A stretch of DNA of 55,488 bases from Pyrinomonadaceae bacterium MAG19_C2-C3. Lineage in GTDB: Bacteria > Acidobacteriota > Blastocatellia > Pyrinomonadales > Pyrinomonadaceae. Under the pieces are notes generated by a model, which made no database searches, was not told where the DNA came from, and saw nothing but the letters and a program-made list of their open reading frames with translations. Positions 33,258 through 44,651 of the stretch are shown here, one piece after another (position 1 is the stretch's first letter; every line of letters starts with the position of its first letter). The stretch is from positions 1 through 55,488 of the forward strand of contig JANDLT010000033.1 in the NCBI GenBank assembly GCA_024330265.1, read 5' to 3'. A program made the translations under genes and the position numbers.

Positions 33258-34628
33258 ATGAAACGCTTCTTATCAACTTATCTTCTTCTTTGTTGCCTCT
33301 GCTACGGCATCCCCGCACACGCCCAGCACTGGTCATCGTTTCGCGGCACGAACGCTTCCGGCGTCGCCGATAAACAAAATCCCCCGACGAGTTGGGATGC
33401 GGCGAAGATGACTAACATCAAATGGAAGACTCCGATTCCCGGTCTCGCGCATTCGAGTCCCATCGTCTGGGGCGACCGCGTTTTCGTTACCACCGCCATC
33501 AGCAGCGATCCGAAATCAGAATTCCGCGCCGGACTCTACGGCGATGTCGAACCGGCGGCTGACCTGTCAAAACATTCGTGGCGCGTTTATAGTCTCGACA
33601 AGCGCACGGGCAAAATTCTCTGGGAGCGAATTGCTCACGAAGGCATCCCGAAAACCAAACGCCACACGAAAGCGAGTCAAGCATCTTCGACACCCGCGAC
33701 CGACGGCAAGCACGTTATCGCCTTCTTCGGCTCGGAAGGTCTTTACTGTTACGACGCCGACGGCAAGCTGCTCTGGAAGAATGATCTCGGTGTGATAGAT
33801 GCGGGATGGTTTTACGACCCTGATTATCAATGGGGAACGGGAAGTTCGCCGATTATCTACAAGAATCTCGTCATCATTCAATGCGACGTTCAACAAAATT
33901 CCTTCATCGCCGCCTACAACATCAAAAACGGTAAGCAGGTCTGGCGCACCCCGCGCGAAGAGATTCCATCGTGGGGTACGCCGACCGTCTATGAAGGTAA
34001 GACGCGCCCCGAACTCATCACCAACGCGACGAAGTTTATACGCGGCTACGACCCTCTGACCGGCAAGGAACTGTGGCAACTCTCCGGCAACTCCGAAATC
34101 ACGACGCCGACGCCGATCATCACCCACGATCTGATTTTCGTGACGAGCGGTTATCGTCCGATTCAACCCATCTACGCGATTAAACTCGGCGCGAATGGCG
34201 ACATCTCGCTCAAGGACGACAAGGAATCCAACGACTTCATCGCGTGGAGCAAAAAGCGCGGCGGTACATATATGCCAACGCCGATTGCCTACGGCGACTA
34301 TCTTTATACATGCGGCAACAACGGCGTCATCACCTGCTACAACGCCCGCACCGGAGAAAGTATTTATCAAAAACGCATCGCCGACCGTGGCGGCGCATTC
34401 ACCGCGTCACCCGTCGCCGCCGACGGCAAGCTTTATTTCACAAGTGAGGACGGCGAAATCTTCGTCGTCAAAGCCGGAGCGCAACACGAACTGCTCGCCA
34501 CCAATCAGATGGGCGAAGTTCTGATGGCGACTCCGGCGATTTCAGAAGGCATGTTGATTGTGCGCGGGCAGCATCACGTTTTCGGTATCGGTGAACAAGC
34601 AACGGCGAAACCGAAACCCGCGAAGTGA
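33258..34628 (+). CDS. Secreted PQQ-like beta-propeller protein
   Basis: A 456-residue exported protein with a signal peptide (about 1-22, LLLCCLCYGIPAHAQ). The mature part starts HWSSFRGTNASGVADKQNPP, then SWDAAKMTNIKWKTPIPGLA and HSSPIVWGDRVFVTTA. It contains one propeller with blades such as GLYCYDADGKLLWKNDLG and DGKLYFTSEDGEIFVVKAG. Over its whole length it resembles the neighbour at 34927, including HTKASQASSTPATDGKHVIA, so the two are tandem paralogues. No heme or catalytic motif is seen. ATG 33258 is preferred because the signal peptide starts there; ATG 33243 is also in frame. Confidence 0.88.
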   Translation: MKRFLSTYLLLCCLCYGIPAHAQHWSSFRGTNASGVADKQNPPTSWDAAKMTNIKWKTPIPGLAHSSPIVWGDRVFVTTAISSDPKSEFRAGLYGDVEPAADLSKHSWRVYSLDKRTGKILWERIAHEGIPKTKRHTKASQASSTPATDGKHVIAFFGSEGLYCYDADGKLLWKNDLGVIDAGWFYDPDYQWGTGSSPIIYKNLVIIQCDVQQNSFIAAYNIKNGKQVWRTPREEIPSWGTPTVYEGKTRPELITNATKFIRGYDPLTGKELWQLSGNSEITTPTPIITHDLIFVTSGYRPIQPIYAIKLGANGDISLKDDKESNDFIAWSKKRGGTYMPTPIAYGDYLYTCGNNGVITCYNARTGESIYQKRIADRGGAFTASPVAADGKLYFTSEDGEIFVVKAGAQHELLATNQMGEVLMATPAISEGMLIVRGQHHVFGIGEQATAKPKPAK

Positions 34629-34743
34629 TGGCGCGTATTACAAGATGACAACCGAGCAAGGCGGGTATCAAGTAGGAACCAAGTTCGAGATTTCGTGATA
34701 TGAAGGCATAAGGAAACCCCAGAAATGAGTTGGAAAAAGGATG

Positions 34744-34867
34744 CCTCTTTGCGAACCTTTGCGTTTTAACTTTGCGAACCTTTGCGATACTGGCTTCAAT
34801 GAATGGCTATTTGAGAGAGTGACGCAAAGTTAAGACGCAAAGTTAAGACGCAAAGGTTCGCAAAGGA
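34744..34867. repeat. CGCAAAG mirrored heptamer cassette, copy 3
   Basis: Four CTTTGCG words (34746-34786) and four CGCAAAG words (34823-34866) around a 36-bp unrelated centre. It fills much of the 298-bp gap between two PQQ-like genes. Confidence 0.85.
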
Positions 34868-34926
34868 AGATGGTCAAGCATCGTCTTCGCTAACTCGTGA
34901 CTGAGATTAAGTAAGGAGCAACCATC

Positions 34927-36288
34927 GTGAACCAATTTACCCGCCGCATTCGACTCAACTATCTCTGTTTCGGTTTATGTCTAATTGCCGCATCTGCTTT
35001 CTGTGTATCGTCAGATGCCTTCGGTCGTGACCCGAATTGGTCACAGTGGCGAGGCTCCGAAGGCAACGGCGTCTCAACCGAAAAGAATTTGCCAACCGAG
35101 TGGAGCGCAACGAAGAACATCAAGTGGAAAACACCAATCACGGGCAGAGGTCATTCGTCCCCGATCATCTGGGGCAGGAAAATTTTCTTGACGACTGCGA
35201 TTGAGGGCGCGGTCGTCCCCGGTGCGAAAGCTCCCAAACATGTCATTCAAGGCGAAGAGTTTTTCCATCCCGACAGCGTTGGTGCTGACCGCCGCCACAC
35301 GTTCAAAGTCCTCTGCCTCGACCGCGACACGGGCAAACTGCTGTGGGAACAGACCGCTTACGAAGGCACGGTCTATGACAACCGCCACCGCAAAGCCAGC
35401 TATGCGTCCGCGACTCCCGCCACCGACGGCAAGCACGTCTTCGCGTTCTTCGGCTCCGAAGGATTGTATTGCTACGACGCGAACGGCAAACTCGTCTGGA
35501 AAGCTTCCATCGGACAAATCGGCAGCCTCGGTGTCGGCACGAGTTCATCTCCTGTTATCTACGAAAACCTCGTCATCGTGCAATGCGACGACGAGAACCC
35601 CGATGAGTCGTTCATCGTCGCCTTCGACAAGAAAACCGGAAAAGAAGCATGGAAAGTCGCACGCAAAGTGCAGTTGAGTTGGAGTACGCCGCTTCTCGTA
35701 CACACCGCGAAGCGCACCGAATTGATTGCCAGCGGTGCGGAAGCGGTCATCTCTTACGACCCGAAAACCGGCAAAGAATTGTGGCGGCACAAAGGTCTGG
35801 AGAGCAACGCCGTACCCTCGCCCGTCGCCACCGACGACACGGTTTTTCTCGCTTCCGGCTATCCAACGAAAATCGCACTGGCGATTCGTCTTGGCGGCAC
35901 AGGCGATTTGACAGGTACGCCCAACGTCATCTGGAAGTACGCGAAAGGCACTGCTTATGTCCCCTCGCCCATCGTCTATGGCGGCTTGACTTACTTCATG
36001 ACCGACCGTGGCATCCTCACCTGTCTCGACGCCAAGACCGGCGCGGTGAAGTACGAAGGCGGGCGCGTCCCCGTACCCGCGACCTTCACCGCTTCGCCCA
36101 TCGCGTATGATGGAAAGATTCTGCTGATGAGCGAGGACGGCGACACCTTTGTACTGCAAGCCGGAGCGACGCACAGCGTCCTGCGTACCAACTCTCTCGG
36201 CGAACCTATCTATGCGTCGCCCGCGATTGCCGACGGCAAGCTATTTATTCGCGGCGAAAAGCATCTCTACTGCATCGCCAAAGCCTGA
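34927..36288 (+). CDS. Secreted PQQ-like beta-propeller protein
   Basis: A 453-residue exported protein. The signal peptide is about 1-32 (YLCFGLCLIAASAFCVSSDA). The mature part begins WSQWRGSEGNGVSTEKNLP, the entry motif shared with the neighbours, and the blades are regular (GSEGLYCYDANGKLVWKA, GGLTYFMTDRGILTCLDAKT, DGKILLMSEDGDTFVLQAG). It is the closest paralogue of the gene at 33258. GTG 34927 follows TAAGGAG at a good distance, so a GTG start is well supported. No quinoprotein dehydrogenase or heme motif was seen; its partner or ligand is unknown. Confidence 0.9.
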   Translation: MNQFTRRIRLNYLCFGLCLIAASAFCVSSDAFGRDPNWSQWRGSEGNGVSTEKNLPTEWSATKNIKWKTPITGRGHSSPIIWGRKIFLTTAIEGAVVPGAKAPKHVIQGEEFFHPDSVGADRRHTFKVLCLDRDTGKLLWEQTAYEGTVYDNRHRKASYASATPATDGKHVFAFFGSEGLYCYDANGKLVWKASIGQIGSLGVGTSSSPVIYENLVIVQCDDENPDESFIVAFDKKTGKEAWKVARKVQLSWSTPLLVHTAKRTELIASGAEAVISYDPKTGKELWRHKGLESNAVPSPVATDDTVFLASGYPTKIALAIRLGGTGDLTGTPNVIWKYAKGTAYVPSPIVYGGLTYFMTDRGILTCLDAKTGAVKYEGGRVPVPATFTASPIAYDGKILLMSEDGDTFVLQAGATHSVLRTNSLGEPIYASPAIADGKLFIRGEKHLYCIAKA

Positions 36289-36408
36289 GACCACAGATGA
36301 ATGATGAACGATGAATGGCAAACAGAACGCCTCCCATTTTTCACACATCTTCATCATTCTGTGTTCACCATTTAGTCCTATCTGTATGAAGTTATTTAGG
36401 AGTTAAAA

Positions 36409-37968
36409 ATGTACGACCAAGCATTGACCGCCCACGAAAAGCTTCGCGGCTCGTTGCACAGCTTCACACTCGGAGCCTGTTTTTTTTCTCTAGCCCTGCT
36501 TGTCGGCTGTAGCGCAAGCGGGAACGACGCGCACTACTCGGAGTTGGAAAAGCACCGCGAACAACAGAAACAACTGCCCGCACCCGCCGAAACGGAGACT
36601 GCGGCAACGGTGATTCCTGCCGCAGAAGCAAATGCCGCAAGTACACCGAACGTCGCGGGAGTCGTGCAAGCCACGTCACCAAACACCGATGCACAACCCG
36701 CGCAAGTTGCACAATCTCCGCAGGGTGCCATCGCGCAAGTCAATCAAACGACGATTGGCAAACCGACGGACAGTACGGCGGCGACCGCACCGCAAGCCGC
36801 CACGAAAGCACGAAACTACTGGACGGATTTTCGCGGTCCGGGGCGCGATGGTCGTTACGAAGAAAAAACGGTCAAGACTAATTGGTCGTCCGCCGGTTTG
36901 CCGTTGCTGTGGCGTCAACCTATCGGCGGCGGCTATGCTTCTTTCGTCATCGCTGAAAATCGCGCTTACACCATCGAACAGCGTCGCGGTCAGGAAACGG
37001 TCGCGGCTTACAACATGGAGAACGGGCGCGAACTTTGGACGAACACTTGGAATGCCGAGTTCCGCGAATCAATGGGCGGCGACGGACCGCGCGCCACTCC
37101 GACATGGCATGAAGGTCGCCTCTACGCGCTCGGCGCGGCGGGAGAACTTCGCTGCCTCGACGCGAAGACCGGCAAGATGATTTGGTCGCGCAACATCCTC
37201 ACGGATAACGACGCGGAGAATCTTCAGTGGGGCATGTCGTCATCTCCTTTGATTGTTGACGACAAAGTAATCACGCAACCGGGCGGAACTTCCGGCAAGT
37301 CCATCGTCGCGTATAACAAGCTGACCGGCGCGCCCGTCTGGAAAGTTCTCAACGATGTGCAGTCATACACCTCGCCGATGCTCGTCACGCTGGCGGGCAA
37401 GCGGCAAATACTCGCCATCACCGCCCGCCGCATCGTCGGCTTGGCGTCCGAAGACGGCTCGCTGCTCTGGGATTACGGTTGGGCGAACGGCGCGGGCATC
37501 AACGTCTCGCAACCGATTGTCGTGGATAAAAACCGCGTCTTCCTCTCCGCCGGTTACGGCAAAGGCGCGGCACTGATTGAAGTGTCGGGCAGTGGCAAGA
37601 ATTTCACCGCGCGCAAGCTGTGGGAGAACAACCAGATGAAGAACAAGTTCAACAGTTCGGTTCTTCATAACGGCTTCATTTATGGTCTCGACGAAGGCAT
37701 CATGACGTGCATTGACGTGGCGACGGGCGAACGCAGATGGAAGGGCGGACGCTACGGCTACGGGCAAGTGTTGCTGGCAAGCAATCATCTTATCGTCACG
37801 ACCGATGGCGGCGAAATTGTGCTTGTCAAAGCGACGCCGGATGCCCATGCAGAGGTCGCCAAGTTCTCCGCGCTCGAAGGCAGGACGTGGAACAATCCGG
37901 CAATCGCCGACGGACGGTTGCTCGTGCGTAACGCAACGCAGATGGCTTGCTACAATCTCGCCGAATAA
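36409..37968 (+). CDS. PQQ-like beta-propeller lipoprotein
   Basis: A 519-residue probable lipoprotein: hydrophobic segment (about 20-33) ending in lipobox LLVGC with Cys34. A long low-complexity Ala/Pro/Gln/Thr linker (about 50-135) would span from the membrane to a C-terminal propeller (about 138-519) that begins YWTDFRGPGRDGRYEEKTV. Blades include GRLYALGAAGELRCLDAKTG and NGFIYGLDEGIMTCIDVATG. TAGGAG upstream of ATG 36409 is a good ribosome binding site. It is the last of three plus-strand propellers and differs from the others by being membrane tethered. It ends 36 bp from the convergent Oar gene. Confidence 0.9.
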   Translation: MYDQALTAHEKLRGSLHSFTLGACFFSLALLVGCSASGNDAHYSELEKHREQQKQLPAPAETETAATVIPAAEANAASTPNVAGVVQATSPNTDAQPAQVAQSPQGAIAQVNQTTIGKPTDSTAATAPQAATKARNYWTDFRGPGRDGRYEEKTVKTNWSSAGLPLLWRQPIGGGYASFVIAENRAYTIEQRRGQETVAAYNMENGRELWTNTWNAEFRESMGGDGPRATPTWHEGRLYALGAAGELRCLDAKTGKMIWSRNILTDNDAENLQWGMSSSPLIVDDKVITQPGGTSGKSIVAYNKLTGAPVWKVLNDVQSYTSPMLVTLAGKRQILAITARRIVGLASEDGSLLWDYGWANGAGINVSQPIVVDKNRVFLSAGYGKGAALIEVSGSGKNFTARKLWENNQMKNKFNSSVLHNGFIYGLDEGIMTCIDVATGERRWKGGRYGYGQVLLASNHLIVTTDGGEIVLVKATPDAHAEVAKFSALEGRTWNNPAIADGRLLVRNATQMACYNLAE

Positions 37969-38003
37969 GATAGTTGGGCTGTTAAGACCGCCCTTCAACG
38001 AAA

Positions 38004-41000
38004 TCAGAACAACAACTTCGCGCCAAACTGAATGTGTCGCGGTTCACGCGCCGAGAGGATACGTCCGAAGGTCGGAGAACCTAAGAAGTTGTCGGGCAAG
38101 TTGAAATTCGGATGGTTGAAGAGGTTGAAGAACTCGGCGCGGAGTTGCAGGTTGAGACGCTCGGTTAAAAACGTGTTTTTGACGAGTGAGGCGTTGACGT
38201 TTTGATAGCCGGGACCGTCGAGGATGTTACGTCCGGCGTTGCCGAACGTGCCGCGCGGTGAAAAGGCGAAGGCTGACGTGTCGAACCATTGGTCAGGCGT
38301 GCGCCGCGTGAGCGTTGGGATGCCGACAATGTTGGGTCGGTCATTGGCTCCGAAGCCGAGGGTTGAACGACCGGTGCCGCTGTTGTCAATTTCTGAAAGC
38401 AGCGCGACGGTGAAGGGTCGCCCCGTCTGTAATGTCACGATGCCGTAAGTCTGTAAGCCGCTCAGGATGCTTGAGAGGATACCCGCATCGGAGAGGAACG
38501 CCTTTCCTCTGCCAAAGGGTAAATCATAACCGTAGCTGAGTGAGAAGCGATGACGAACATCGAAGTTCGAGCGTCCGCGTTCGGCGTGGAGGTCGTAGCT
38601 GTTCTGCGGGAAGTTCGGGTCGCCCGCACTGGTGAAGAAGTTCGAGGCATCGTCAATTGACTTCGACCATGTGTAGGACGAGAGAACGGATAAACCGAAG
38701 TCGAGGCGTTGCTGAAAGCGCGCTTGCAGACTGTGATAATTCGAGTTGGCGCGTGACTCAAGTTGATTGATGTCGTCGAATCCTTGCACGGGTCGGATGA
38801 TGAAAGGTGCCGCGCTCGGCTGCGGTTGATTGATGTCGCGGGCGGTTAAAAGCTTCGTTCCCTTCGAGCCGACGTAGGCGACTTCAAGCACGCTGCTGCG
38901 ACCGAGTTGTTGTTGAAGACTCGCGTTCCAGTGTTGAAGGTAGCCGGTGCGGAGGTCGCGTTGAATGGCGAGCGCGGAGTCGGGGAGCGGGACGGGGAAG
39001 AAATTTGGAAACGGATTGTCGAGCGTCAACGGCAGACCGGGCAGTGAGAAGAAGAGATTAAAATCGAAGTACGGCGCGTTGAAGTAGAGTGCCTCGCCGG
39101 GCGCGAGTGCCGATTGATCGTAATAAATTCCGTAGCCGCCGCGTGCGACTGTGCGCCCCGCATCGCCGAACGTGTAGGCGACGCCGACACGCGGCGCGAA
39201 GTTGTTCCGGTCGCTTTCCGTGCCACTGCGCGGGATGCCATTCGTGCCGACTCGCACGAGTGAGTGCGTCGCCGTGTCATAGACGTTGGCGCGGTCTTCC
39301 GTATCAACAGGCGGCGAGTTGTATTCGTAGCGCAGACCGATGGAGAGGGTCAGGCGCGGGGTGACGCGGAAACTATCGTTGACGAAGAAGTTGTAGCTTT
39401 CGGTGCGGAGGTGCTGCGCGTTGTCAACACGCGCACCGCCCGTGAACAGAGGGAAGCCGAGCAGTAAATCGGCAAGTGCATTGCCTGATATTTGCGCGAA
39501 CGGCGAGAAGGTGAGCAACCCGCGCGATTGCACGTCGCGGAAACCGTTTTGCTGGACGGCGCGAAAGTCGAAGCCGAATTTGAAAAGATGAGAACCGCGC
39601 GAGTAGGTCGCGGTGTCAAGAAGCTGAAACGTGTTGGTGACGCTGTTCTGGGGATTGTTGCCTTCGTCGCCGAGCGGCGAGAAGCCGGTCACGGTGATGA
39701 AACTTAAACCGGAGTCGCGCGGATTGTTGGAGAGTTCCGGCAGCCCGACCGCGTTGTTGATGCTTCGTCCCCTAGTCTCCTGAAGTACGGCGGAAGCGAC
39801 GCGATTGAAAGCGAAGCGCAATTCGTTGACGAGCGTGGGAGTGAAGACGCGCGTCTCGCCGACGGTGATGTTCTGAGCGCGTCGCGGCACGTCAACGCCG
39901 TAGCCGGGAACGACGGAGAACGTCGCGCCGGAGAACGGTTCAAAAAGATTGCGGTCGCCGAAGCTGTAACGGAAAAGCAAATTCGACTTTGATGAAAGCG
40001 CGTGGTCGAGGCGCACGTCGAAGGTGTCATTGCGGTCGCGTTGCGCCGGCGAGGAGACGAAGTTCTGAAACGGCACGTTGCGATTCGGCGCAGGATAGAG
40101 CGCGGCGATGAGGAGACCAACGCGGCTTAAACGATTCGCCGGGATGCGTCCGTTGGGGAAAGGCTGTCCGGTGAAAGGGTCAATCGGCGCGGGCGTATTG
40201 CTCTGCGAAAAGTCGCCCGTGCGCTCAAGCTGCGTCGGGACATTCGTGACGCGGGTGATTCCTTCGCGGGCGCGTGTGCCTTCGTAATCAACGAAAAAGA
40301 ATGTTCGATCTTTGACGACGGGACCACCGAGCGAGAAGCCGAATTGATTGCGTTGATACTGCGGATCGCCTTCGTCAGACGGAGCGAAGTAGTTACGCGC
40401 ATCCAAACTGCCGTTGCGGAAGAACTCGAAAATTGAACCGCGAAACTCGTTCGTCCCCGACTTGAGAACGACGTTGACTTGCGCCCCGGCGTTGCGCCCG
40501 AACGAAGCATCGTAAGTGCTTGTCTGTATCTCGAATTCACGGATCGCATCCACCGATGGACGCACGCCGAAGGTGTTGAGTTTAGGGTCAACATTGTACA
40601 CGCCGTCGAGCAGAAACAAATTCGCGTCTTCGCGTGCGCCGTTGACGCTGAAAGCAAAGTCGCCGCGCACAGACCCCGCCGACCCTTGCGCGGCGGGAAC
40701 CGCACCCGGCACCAGCAAACTGAGTTCGTAGAAGTTTCGCCCGTCGAGCGGAAGTCCCGTCACTGCGCGATTTTCAATTACAGTTCCTATCGCCGCCGAA
40801 TCTTTGCGGAGTGCGGGAAGCGTATCGGTCACAATCACTTCTTCGATTACCACGCCCGCATCAAGCGTCACATCAAAGCGTTGCTCCTGATTAACCTGTA
40901 ATTCAAATCGTTGAACATACTTCTTAAACCCTGCGGCTTCGACTTCGAGGCGATATGTGCCGGGCGCGAGTTGCGCGACGGCATACTCGCCCGTCGCGCC

Positions 41001-41207
41001 GGTTGTGGCGTTGCGCGTTTCGTTCGTTCCTTCGTTGACAAGTATGATTGTGGCTCCGGCGAGTTGGCGGCGAGCGGAGTCGGCGATTGCGCCGCGAATA
41101 GAGGCTCTGTGAGTTTGCGCGGTGAGTGGCGGAGTTGTGATTATTGAGAGGGATAACAAAAACAATGCGAGCAACGTAAGATTAAAAGCACGGGTGACCA
41201 ATTTCAC
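38004..41207 (-). CDS. Oar-like TonB-dependent outer-membrane receptor
   Basis: A 1067-residue outer-membrane protein. The signal peptide is about 1-30 ([20 protein letters not shown]). A carboxypeptidase-regulatory-like domain follows (about 35-120, [20 protein letters not shown]), then a plug ([36 protein letters not shown]) and a long beta-barrel ending in Phe (FGAKLLF), as expected for BAM-assembled barrels. Oar-like receptors in Acidobacteria are presumed to import oligosaccharides or other large nutrients; the ligand here is unknown. The start is GTG 41207, with AAGGAG at 41221-41217. Codons upstream in the open frame (to 41345) are translated CGCAAAG repeat and should not be annotated. 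It is divergent from a second Oar gene. Confidence 0.93.
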   Translation of the reverse strand: MKLVTRAFNLTLLALFLLSLSIITTPPLTAQTHRASIRGAIADSARRQLAGATIILVNEGTNETRNATTGATGEYAVAQLAPGTYRLEVEAAGFKKYVQRFELQVNQEQRFDVTLDAGVVIEEVIVTDTLPALRKDSAAIGTVIENRAVTGLPLDGRNFYELSLLVPGAVPAAQGSAGSVRGDFAFSVNGAREDANLFLLDGVYNVDPKLNTFGVRPSVDAIREFEIQTSTYDASFGRNAGAQVNVVLKSGTNEFRGSIFEFFRNGSLDARNYFAPSDEGDPQYQRNQFGFSLGGPVVKDRTFFFVDYEGTRAREGITRVTNVPTQLERTGDFSQSNTPAPIDPFTGQPFPNGRIPANRLSRVGLLIAALYPAPNRNVPFQNFVSSPAQRDRNDTFDVRLDHALSSKSNLLFRYSFGDRNLFEPFSGATFSVVPGYGVDVPRRAQNITVGETRVFTPTLVNELRFAFNRVASAVLQETRGRSINNAVGLPELSNNPRDSGLSFITVTGFSPLGDEGNNPQNSVTNTFQLLDTATYSRGSHLFKFGFDFRAVQQNGFRDVQSRGLLTFSPFAQISGNALADLLLGFPLFTGGARVDNAQHLRTESYNFFVNDSFRVTPRLTLSIGLRYEYNSPPVDTEDRANVYDTATHSLVRVGTNGIPRSGTESDRNNFAPRVGVAYTFGDAGRTVARGGYGIYYDQSALAPGEALYFNAPYFDFNLFFSLPGLPLTLDNPFPNFFPVPLPDSALAIQRDLRTGYLQHWNASLQQQLGRSSVLEVAYVGSKGTKLLTARDINQPQPSAAPFIIRPVQGFDDINQLESRANSNYHSLQARFQQRLDFGLSVLSSYTWSKSIDDASNFFTSAGDPNFPQNSYDLHAERGRSNFDVRHRFSLSYGYDLPFGRGKAFLSDAGILSSILSGLQTYGIVTLQTGRPFTVALLSEIDNSGTGRSTLGFGANDRPNIVGIPTLTRRTPDQWFDTSAFAFSPRGTFGNAGRNILDGPGYQNVNASLVKNTFLTERLNLQLRAEFFNLFNHPNFNLPDNFLGSPTFGRILSAREPRHIQFGAKLLF

Positions 41208-41215
41208 TGTAAACA

Positions 41216-41221
41216 CTCCTT
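41216..41221 (-). promoter_or_regulatory. Shine-Dalgarno that fixes the GTG start of the Oar gene
   Basis: AAGGAG on the minus strand (41221-41216) lies 8 nt before GTG 41207. It excludes the longer frame starting at 41345. Confidence 0.75.
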
Positions 41222-41280
41222 GCAAGTTCTTCGTAATCCAAAGTGGCAGCAACTCATTACTGCGGCGTCCCGGCAGAACT

Positions 41281-41383
41281 CTCTTTGCGGTTCTTTGCGT
41301 CTTCCCTTTGCGGTTCTTTGCGATACAAATTAAGGAGTAACGCAAAGGAGCGCAAAGATAGCAGACGCGAAGGTTCGCAAAGG
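41281..41383. repeat. CGCAAAG mirrored heptamer cassette, copy 4, between divergent receptor genes
   Basis: Four CTTTGCG words and four CGCAAAG words (one CGCGAAG) lie in the 251-bp divergent promoter region of the two Oar genes, leaving about 73 bp on each side. The core GATAC-AATTAAGGAGTAACGC is shared with copy 5. Confidence 0.85.
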
Positions 41384-41458
41384 TAAATTCATAACTGCAA
41401 TCTGCTATAAAACTGACTTCATCATTTTAGAATCTTACTAAACCGAAAGCACTACACC

Positions 41459-44400
41459 ATGCCCACTCCGCAATTTTCATTTCGCATTTTCAGCCAAACG
41501 GCATTGTGCGTCGCCGTTCTCTTCATTGCCTTCGTCATCAATGTACACGCACAAACCACGAGCATCATCACGGGCGAAATCACGGATGCTAACGGCGCGG
41601 CAATCGTCGGCGCACAAGTGACGGCGCGACAAATCGAAACCGGATTGATTCGTACAAGTACGAGTGAAGCGGACGGAAGGTTCACGCTGGCAGGCTTGCC
41701 CGTCGGTGCTTACGAAGTTCGCGCTGGGGCAAACGGTTTCACGCCCCTCGTTCGTCAAGGAGTGAATGTAGTGTTGGGTGAAACAGCAGTCGTCGCTCTC
41801 GTTCTGCAAATCATCACGCTTAATGAAGAACTCACCGTTGCCGCCGACGCCGCGCTCGTCAACACGCAGTCGCCGGAACTAAGCTACCTCGTCGGCGAAA
41901 AAGCGATTAGCGAGCTTCCCTTAAACGGCAGGAATTATACCGACCTTGCCTTTCTTCAACCCGGCGTCGTCGCTTATCCGAACCGCGACGGCGGCTCGGT
42001 CGTCGCACACGGAACCGGCGCGAGCATCAACGGTCAAGACCCGCGCTCGAACGTCTATCTTCTCGACGGCACGCCGCAAAATGATTTCACGAACGGTCCG
42101 GCGGGAAGCGCGGCGGGTACGGCTTTAGGCATCGAAACCATTCAAGAGTTCCGCGTCGAAACCAACACTTACAGCGCAGAGTTAGGGCGCAACTCCGGCG
42201 GACAAATCAACGTCATCACTAAGTCCGGCACGAATCGTTTTTCGGGCAGTCTTTATGAGTTTCACCGCAACGACAACTTCGACGCGCGCAACTTTTTCGA
42301 CCGTGAACGTAAGCCGGAATTCAAGCGCAACCAGTTCGGCGGCAGCCTCGGCGGACCCATCGCGCGAGATAAAGCTTTCTTCTTCGTCGGCTATGAAGCG
42401 TTGCGCGAGAACTTGGGACGCACGATTTCAACCGTCGTCCCCGACCTCAATTCAAGGCGCGGCGTGCTGCCCGACCCGGCTAATCCGAACCAGACCATCA
42501 GCGTCACGGTGAGTCCCCTTGTGCGCCCTTACCTTGACGAGTTCCCTTTGCCGAACGGCGCGACGCTCGGCGGCGGACTCGCGGCGTATAGCTTCGGCTT
42601 CAATCAACAGATTAACCAAAATTTTGCACAGGGAAGAATTGATTACAACCGCAGCGACCGCAACCAATTCTTCGCCCGCTATACATTCGACGATGCCGAC
42701 CAACAACTCCCGACCGACTTTCCGCAGTTCCCGCGCGCCTTCATTTCACGCAATCAATTCTTCACCGGCGAATATCGCAACGTCACTTCCGAACGCACGC
42801 TCAACACATTTCGCTTCGGATTTAGCCGCACCCGCATCGGGCAAGATGTCGAATCAAACGTCGCGTCCGCTTTGCAACCGTTCGTGCCGGGCAGAAGCTT
42901 AATCGGCAACATAGACATCGGCGGCGTCCCGCGCTTCGGTCCGCAGACTTCGTTCAACTTATCCTTGACACAAAACGTCTTTGGCTTCGAGCATAATTTT
43001 ATTCACACACGCGGGCGTCACCTCATCAAAGCCGGTGCGCTCGTCGAGCGTTATCAAGACAACATGGTCAATCCGACTTTCTCGCTCGGCATTTATACCT
43101 TCTCCAGCCTGCGCGACTTTCTCACGAATCGCCCGCAACGATTTCTCGGACTCGCGCCCGACGGCGCGCTCGACCGCTACTGGCGTTTCACACTCTTCGG
43201 CTTCTATGTGCAAGACGCTTTCCGTGTCAATTCTCGTCTCACGCTAAACGCCGGACTCCGCTACGAATTTACGACGATGCCAATAGATATTTACGGGCGC
43301 GACTCGGCGTTGATAAATCCACTCGACCGCACGCCGACCGTCGGACAGCTTTACGAAAATCCGACGCGCAAAAATCTTTCGCCGCGCGTCGGCTTCGCGT
43401 GGGACGTGTTCGGCAACGGCAAGACCAGCTTACGCGGCGGCTATGGCGTTTATTTCAACACGAACAATCAACAGAACCTGATCGTCACCGTCACCAATCC
43501 TCCGGCGACGCCGCGCATCATCATCAACAACAATCCGACCAACACAAATCTGACGTTCCCCAACCCGCAATTCGAGCGCGGCGTCGGCAACACGATTCGC
43601 CCCGTCGAGTACAATTTGAAAAACCCGTACACACAGGTTTTCAATCTCAACGTCCAACGCGAGTTACCTCTCGATACAGTCATCACGCTCGGCTATGCTG
43701 GTTCGCGCGGCGTGCATCTCTTGCGAAGCGGCGATGTCAATATCCCCACGCCGCAACTTCTACCCGACGGAACGCTCTTCTTCCCGACAAACGCGACGCG
43801 CCCGAACACCGCATTTACGACCATCGAGCTCAAACGCAGCGACGGCAATTCGTGGTACAACGCGCTCGTCTTTGAAGCACGCAAACGCTTCACGCGCGGC
43901 GTCACCGCGCAAGCGTCCTACACCTTCTCGCGCAACATAGACACGACGCAAGCCTCGACCTTTTTCTCCGACGCGACCAACGGCACGACCTCTGCCTTTC
44001 CCGAATTTCCCGGTCTTAACTACAACAAAGGTCTTGCCGATTACCATGCCAAAAACAACCTCGTCCTAAATTTCAACTGGGACATTCCATTCGCTAAAAA
44101 TCTTGACGGCGCAATCGGCAAACTGCTTGACGGTTGGCAGCTTGCGGGCATCGCACAAATGCGAAGCGGCAATCCTTTGACCTTGTTCGTACAGAACAAT
44201 CGTTCGCGTTCGCGTTGGTCGCCCTCACTTGGACCCGGCTTAGGCTTCGACCGTCCAAGCCTCGCACCCGGCTTCACACATCAAAGCGCAATCCTCGGTC
44301 GCCCCGATCAATACTTCGACCCGAACGCTTTCATACTTCAACCCGCCGGTACGCTCGGCAATCTCGGACGCGGCGCGCTCATCGGTCCCAACCTCCGCAC

Positions 44401-44647
44401 CTTCGATTTATCGGCAATCAAGAACACGCGCATCGCCCGCTTCGGCGAAACCACCAACATCCAATTTCGCATCGAAGCCTTCAACATCTTCAACCGCGCC
44501 AACTTCGCACCGCCAACCCTGCTCGCCTTCTCCGGCGCAGAGAGTGAACCGGCAGGTATTAGACCCAATATCTTGACACTGGGACGCATACGCTCAACCG
44601 TCACTTCTTCCAGACAGATTCAGTTGGGACTAAGGATTACATTTTGA
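41459..44647 (+). CDS. Oar-like TonB-dependent outer-membrane receptor
   Basis: A 1062-residue outer-membrane protein with signal peptide (about 1-31, ending VHAQ), an N-terminal carboxypeptidase-regulatory-like domain (about 35-115, [20 protein letters not shown]), a plug ([44 protein letters not shown]) and a beta-barrel ending LGLRITF. The organisation is the same as its divergent neighbour, but the sequences differ throughout, so this is an old duplication. No SusD-type lipoprotein is nearby. The ribosome binding site is weak and the ATG at 41459 is the only sensible start for the signal peptide. Confidence 0.93.
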   Translation: MPTPQFSFRIFSQTALCVAVLFIAFVINVHAQTTSIITGEITDANGAAIVGAQVTARQIETGLIRTSTSEADGRFTLAGLPVGAYEVRAGANGFTPLVRQGVNVVLGETAVVALVLQIITLNEELTVAADAALVNTQSPELSYLVGEKAISELPLNGRNYTDLAFLQPGVVAYPNRDGGSVVAHGTGASINGQDPRSNVYLLDGTPQNDFTNGPAGSAAGTALGIETIQEFRVETNTYSAELGRNSGGQINVITKSGTNRFSGSLYEFHRNDNFDARNFFDRERKPEFKRNQFGGSLGGPIARDKAFFFVGYEALRENLGRTISTVVPDLNSRRGVLPDPANPNQTISVTVSPLVRPYLDEFPLPNGATLGGGLAAYSFGFNQQINQNFAQGRIDYNRSDRNQFFARYTFDDADQQLPTDFPQFPRAFISRNQFFTGEYRNVTSERTLNTFRFGFSRTRIGQDVESNVASALQPFVPGRSLIGNIDIGGVPRFGPQTSFNLSLTQNVFGFEHNFIHTRGRHLIKAGALVERYQDNMVNPTFSLGIYTFSSLRDFLTNRPQRFLGLAPDGALDRYWRFTLFGFYVQDAFRVNSRLTLNAGLRYEFTTMPIDIYGRDSALINPLDRTPTVGQLYENPTRKNLSPRVGFAWDVFGNGKTSLRGGYGVYFNTNNQQNLIVTVTNPPATPRIIINNNPTNTNLTFPNPQFERGVGNTIRPVEYNLKNPYTQVFNLNVQRELPLDTVITLGYAGSRGVHLLRSGDVNIPTPQLLPDGTLFFPTNATRPNTAFTTIELKRSDGNSWYNALVFEARKRFTRGVTAQASYTFSRNIDTTQASTFFSDATNGTTSAFPEFPGLNYNKGLADYHAKNNLVLNFNWDIPFAKNLDGAIGKLLDGWQLAGIAQMRSGNPLTLFVQNNRSRSRWSPSLGPGLGFDRPSLAPGFTHQSAILGRPDQYFDPNAFILQPAGTLGNLGRGALIGPNLRTFDLSAIKNTRIARFGETTNIQFRIEAFNIFNRANFAPPTLLAFSGAESEPAGIRPNILTLGRIRSTVTSSRQIQLGLRITF

Positions 44648-44651
44648 AAAT

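Noticed and set aside
33567..34370. Long minus-strand frame opposite the PQQ-like gene (267 codons)
   Set aside because: Shadow of a well-supported gene with signal peptide and propeller repeats; the antisense product resembles nothing known. Similar shadows at 25502-26020, 27998-28500 and 35545-36174 were rejected for the same reason.
26603..37968. PQQ-dependent alcohol or glucose dehydrogenases
   Set aside because: The propeller repeats are PQQ-like, but no heme site, quinoprotein catalytic signature or pqq biosynthesis gene is visible.
41208..41345. N-terminal extension of the left Oar protein
   Set aside because: The codons are translated CGCAAAG repeat and linker; the signal peptide and ribosome binding site place the start at GTG 41207.
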